NCBI GenBank assembly: GCA_029204225.1
Contig: CM055105.1
Coordinates: 49,917,720-49,981,719 of the forward strand
DNA from: Diphasiastrum complanatum
Lineage: Eukaryota > Streptophyta > Lycopodiopsida > Lycopodiales > Lycopodiaceae
Length of the DNA: 64,000 bases
Direction: 5' to 3'
Program-made: the position numbers and the translations under genes
Notes under the pieces: model-generated
What the model saw: the letters and a program-made list of their open reading frames with translations, nothing else
Told to the model about the DNA's origin: nothing
The model's database searches: none
Part shown: positions 60,600 through 64,000 of the stretch, piece after piece
Layout: each line of letters opens with the position of its first letter
How positions within the stretch are numbered: position 1 is the first letter of the stretch

Positions 60600-63500
60600 T
60601 CTTCTTCCTCAGAGACCTCCTCGGTCTAAGGTGATATGTGCTCTTGAAATAGCTTTGGACCAATATCTTGGGGATTCATCAGAATCAACTAACATCATCC
60701 TCCCCTAATCTGTTGTAGAACCCACTGCAACAGTACATGTCAAATGATACTGCTTCGCTTTTGCATTGGCATCTTTGATTGGCACTTGGAAAACTGTAGA
60801 TCCACGTTCGGTTGCATAAAACCAAGTGTTTATTTGTCGCAAAAACTATTTCACAACATTGAGATCTCCCAATGGCCTCTTACATTCCAGCATGCTTGAG
60901 AACCTCTTGTGTATCCTGCTCACTTTCTCATTTCACCATCAGCTTCTTTGAGTTAAATGCTTTTCCCAAGGCTTCAAATATTTAGAACCGCAATTTATTT
61001 CCAAGCTGTAGTGGTCCCAAATATTGTCGTACCCCTTGTATAAAACTGAACTCCTGCCAATCTTCAATCATTGTGACATATCACGAAGACATAAATGTCG
61101 CTCTATAGTAGAGTCGGGCCTTCATACGGTGGCCTTCTTCTAATTGCAGGGCTACGTTGGAATTGATTTTTATAGGATCCAACCCTCCATCCCAAAAACA
61201 CTCCTGACTCATAAGGAATGCCATGAATTGATAATTGGCACTTTCTCGAATGCCTACGTCAACACTAGACCTATATTTGTGGCCAAAGTCTAGTAGTTGT
61301 AGCCTCAACTCGTCTTATGTTGACCTTTTTGAAATCCCTGGAATCACCGGCCAATTGATAGCTTCATCTATTGGTTGTTCCGTTGGCCATGGATCTTTCC
61401 TTTTAATAGGCATGTAAAAGGGATCAACCCTTTTCCAAGATGGTGCCCTCAGGTACTCTTGCAGCCTCCTATTGTCTTTCAAAATCTTGTTTCTACATTT
61501 TGGTTGTGGCTGTAGGGCTGCAATAGCATCTGACCTTAATTGGTATTGTCCTTGATCCAGGTCTTCTTTTCCACCTCTCATGGATCGAGTGTATTTCTTC
61601 CTGAATTTCTTGGATTTTCAAATGTCGGCCATCTTAGGCCTTGGCTTGATCTGTTGGGTTGCCTTTGGCTTTTCGGAGGCCTTGCTGGATGCTCATCAAA
61701 TGCCTTGGCACTTTTGTCTTCTCTTCCAGCTCTTCCACTAGTCGAGGGCTCAGCTTCACTAGTATTAAAACCTGCAAGTGGCGGCGAGAAACTCCAAAGG
61801 GTGAGTTGCATAGCTTGGGGTTCCTCAAACTCATCGGTGTCAACTTGGGTTTCAACTATGGCAGGTGTATTGTAATCGAGCAAGGGTCTCATGAACTTTG
61901 TGGGTTGTTCAGGGATAGGATTCTCAACAAGATTCAAAGTATCATAAGTTGCTTCACAAACTTGATCATGCTGGGCTTTGTATTTCTCAAGAGCTCCTTG
62001 ATATGGTCTCAAGGGTCGACTCAAGTGGGGATGGGGAAGTGATGGCTGGGTAACAGGGCATGTGGGTACAAACGTTTCAGAAAACTCGAACACTGAAAAG
62101 TTGGCAGTTTGTAGTTATAGGTAGGGGGTTGAGAGACTCCCAGAAGCGGCTTCGATCCCTTTCACGTCCGACCTCATACTACCATCTAGCTGGCATGTTG
62201 ATTCGTCTTGTCCTACAACATCGCCATCTCCATCCTTATCCCTTGGCCTTTGTTCGAAATTTCCTACTTGGGCCTTGTACGAAGTGTTCCATAGCTGGTT
62301 CACTTTATCCAAGATCTTTTGCAGGTCCTCCGTCATTTTTTTCAACTGCTTCTAGTACTCTTGAATGACTTTTTCTAGTTTTTCGGCGGCTCGCTTGAAA
62401 TTTATCGTGTTAGCCTACCTCTCTTGGATAAGTCTCACGTACTTCTCCGTCCTAATTACTGCGGCTTGAGGGGGTTGTATTTGAATGTCTTCCGGCTTCA
62501 CTAGAGGGACATCAACCATCATTGCTACAGATGACCCATCACGAACTTGGTCGATCCAGCTCATCTGTTGCTTAAGTTGATCTTGGACTTCATTTAGCTC
62601 TTTGGCTTGTTTCCCCATGGTGGCTCATAGCTCTTCTACTTGTATTTTCTTTGCCTCATCCTCATCTTCTTTTTTTTTTATTTGTCTTTTCTACTTCGCT
62701 ATGATTTGCTCTTGCTGCTTGACTTTATTTTCCGGCTCTCTGTGTTGGCTCACCAACCAATGTAGGTGATAGCTGGTCTCTGATAGACTTAGTATGGATT
62801 GATTGGCCACGTCCGAGGGTTCCTTGGGATGGGCAAGGATGGGATATTTGTGGAAGGTGTGGTGGGTTGGCGTTAGTTCAAAGAAAGGTGCTTGAGATAT
62901 TGGGTTTGAGAGATAGATGCAAGGGTGACGGATGGAGTGGCAAGTTGGGTAGAGGTGGCAATGCTATCTAGTAAGAGTTAGCTTACCCCAAGCTGATCTT
63001 CCTTCCTTTTGTCGGTGTTGACAGCCTCTTCTAACAAGTCTTTGGCATCAAAATAGGCCAACATGTTCGTAATGATCTTGAGCTTTTTGGTTGTTGTCAT
63101 CTCTTTGGGCATGTCATTGCCATCTTCCTCCCCCCCCCCCTCCCCCCTCCCCCCGGCCCAAAAAAAGAAATGGTGCATGCTGGGATTGTGGTAGGGGCTG
63201 CACCTCTGCTTCTGTTGAAGTTGTGCATGCAGTTTGCTGGTCTGCTATGGTTGTCAGCATGTCTCCTTGTACTGCTTGTGGCTGTGGCGAATGTGGAGGT
63301 GTCGTTGTAGAGTCGGCGAACCTGGAGGTGTCAGCGTAGTGTCTAGCAGCGGTGGAGTTGCAACTGAGTCTGGTGGAATAATCTGGGAATCCACAACTGT
63401 GTCGTTAGCTATGGCGATAACTACAACATCTATGGCATGAGTTGGTGATGATTGTTGTTGTGATGCCACATCTGATGAGGAGCTCGTGTCTTGTGATTCT

Positions 63501-64000
63501 TTTGAGCCAGATGCATTTTGTGGAGATTGTGTGGCTGTTTTCTTGGATCTGGGCTTGCATAGGAGCTTCTCACCACCAGACTCCATATCATCTGAGTTTG
63601 TTTCATCTGATGAAGCATGTCGCTTCGCTTGTATCTTGGTCCTTTGCCTGGATTGTTGTGTTGGTGGTGGTTGGACCAGTGTGGTGGTGTCTTCATGTTG
63701 AGCAGAAGACTCTTCAGCAGAATGATCCTTTGTTTGTGACAAAGAGGACATGTGTGCCTTTCTTGATGTAGGGTTCTCTAGGCTGGCCTTTTGGTGCTTT
63801 GTAGTTGGCCCTTGTTGAGAGGAGGAACTCATTCTCTTTTGAGAAGCCACGTGCATGGAATCTGTTGCAGTAGGCCTGGAAGTAGAGTTTGTCTTCTTGG
63901 ATGGTTCTGAGGGTCTCCCAAGCTTTTATCTGCTAGCATCAACTGGTCTCAAAATCGAGGACAGTTGCTCAACTGCTGCAAAGTGACATCTATCAGAAGA
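60600..64000 (-). pseudogene. gene C copy 3 (longest; runs off the right edge)
   Basis: On the minus strand, from the right edge: CHFAAVEQLSS-like words, a Ser/Gln/Lys-rich disordered region (63856-63254: KRMSSSSQQGPTTKHQK, SSDETNSDDMESGGEKLLCK), LLEEAVNTDKRKEDQLG (about 63010), a Gln/Lys helical region (62618-62415: AKELNEVQDQLKQQMSWIDQ), KMTEDLQKILDKVNQLWN (62345), PSLPHPHLSRPLRPYQGALE, STSGRAGREDKSAKAFDEH, RGGKEDLDQGQ, RRLQEYLRAPSWKRVDPFYM, then WDGGLDPIKINSNVALQLEE and HRMKARLYYRATF (61308-61081). A tail with RQINTWFYATERGSTVFQVP continues to about 60640. Frameshifts and stops are scattered throughout. The family is unknown to me. This copy gives the domain order for the shorter copies. 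Confidence 0.5.
63128..63155. repeat. C-rich homopolymer-like run inside gene C copy 3
   Basis: A run of C broken by single T residues, encoding a Gly-rich patch on the minus strand. The paralog near 37890 has only a short CCCGCCCCC followed by an A-run. Confidence 0.8.

Overview
The window looks like repeat-dense nuclear DNA of a land plant. It is AT-rich, has spliceosomal-type introns (GT...AG), long (CT)n microsatellites, and Ty1/copia retrotransposons whose primer-binding sites match the plant initiator-tRNA-Met type (TGGTATCAGAGC-like). I see no bacterial operon, tRNA, rRNA or CRISPR array, and no clearly intact single-copy host gene. Almost every coding trace is a multi-copy, decayed sequence, so I annotate most of them as pseudogenes. 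I cannot name the species.

The most interesting content is a repeated gene module in two comparable copies (about 18.35-29.7 kb and 40.3-46.7 kb). It contains three unrelated coding traces in fixed order. Gene H (minus) is a divergent histone H3/CENH3-like fold with a long C-terminal extension. Gene B (plus) is divergent from H and unrecognised. Gene A (minus) is convergent with B and unrecognised, with a coiled coil and conserved Cys/His motifs. H and B are separated by a divergent promoter-like region carrying an iterated GATATC...CAAGCGC motif. Further relics of A and/or B lie at 0.3-0.75 kb, 10.1-18.3 kb (A and B convergent), 22.2-26.3 kb (a more diverged A' and B' pair inside the first H-B-A copy), 55.1-56.4 kb and 57.2-58.8 kb. 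That makes seven traces of gene A in 64 kb.

Two complete but inactivated copia elements are nested here, each with 5-bp target-site duplications. Copia-1 (12969-18147, TSD AGACT) splits exon 1 of a gene B copy. Copia-2 (30120-36287, TSD CATTT) sits beside the 5' end of a gene A copy. A related solo LTR (21085-21739, TSD TACTG) lies in one H/B promoter region, and the paralogous region at 42196-42200 shows the empty site. A truncated third copia (58836-60278) interrupts another gene A copy.

An old direct segmental duplication links about 315-9960 with about 46215-54590. Each copy carries, in order, a gene A fragment, gene D (unrecognised, internally duplicated), a 1.48-kb element with about 155-bp inverted termini that has swallowed an LTR fragment, a (CT)n tract, a CCACGTGG-rich degenerate minisatellite and a gene C copy. 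Gene C (unrecognised) recurs at 37.65-38.77 kb and occupies the right end of the window (about 60.6-64 kb). The copies differ by a 1.0-kb insertion, a 0.4-kb indel and microsatellite length.
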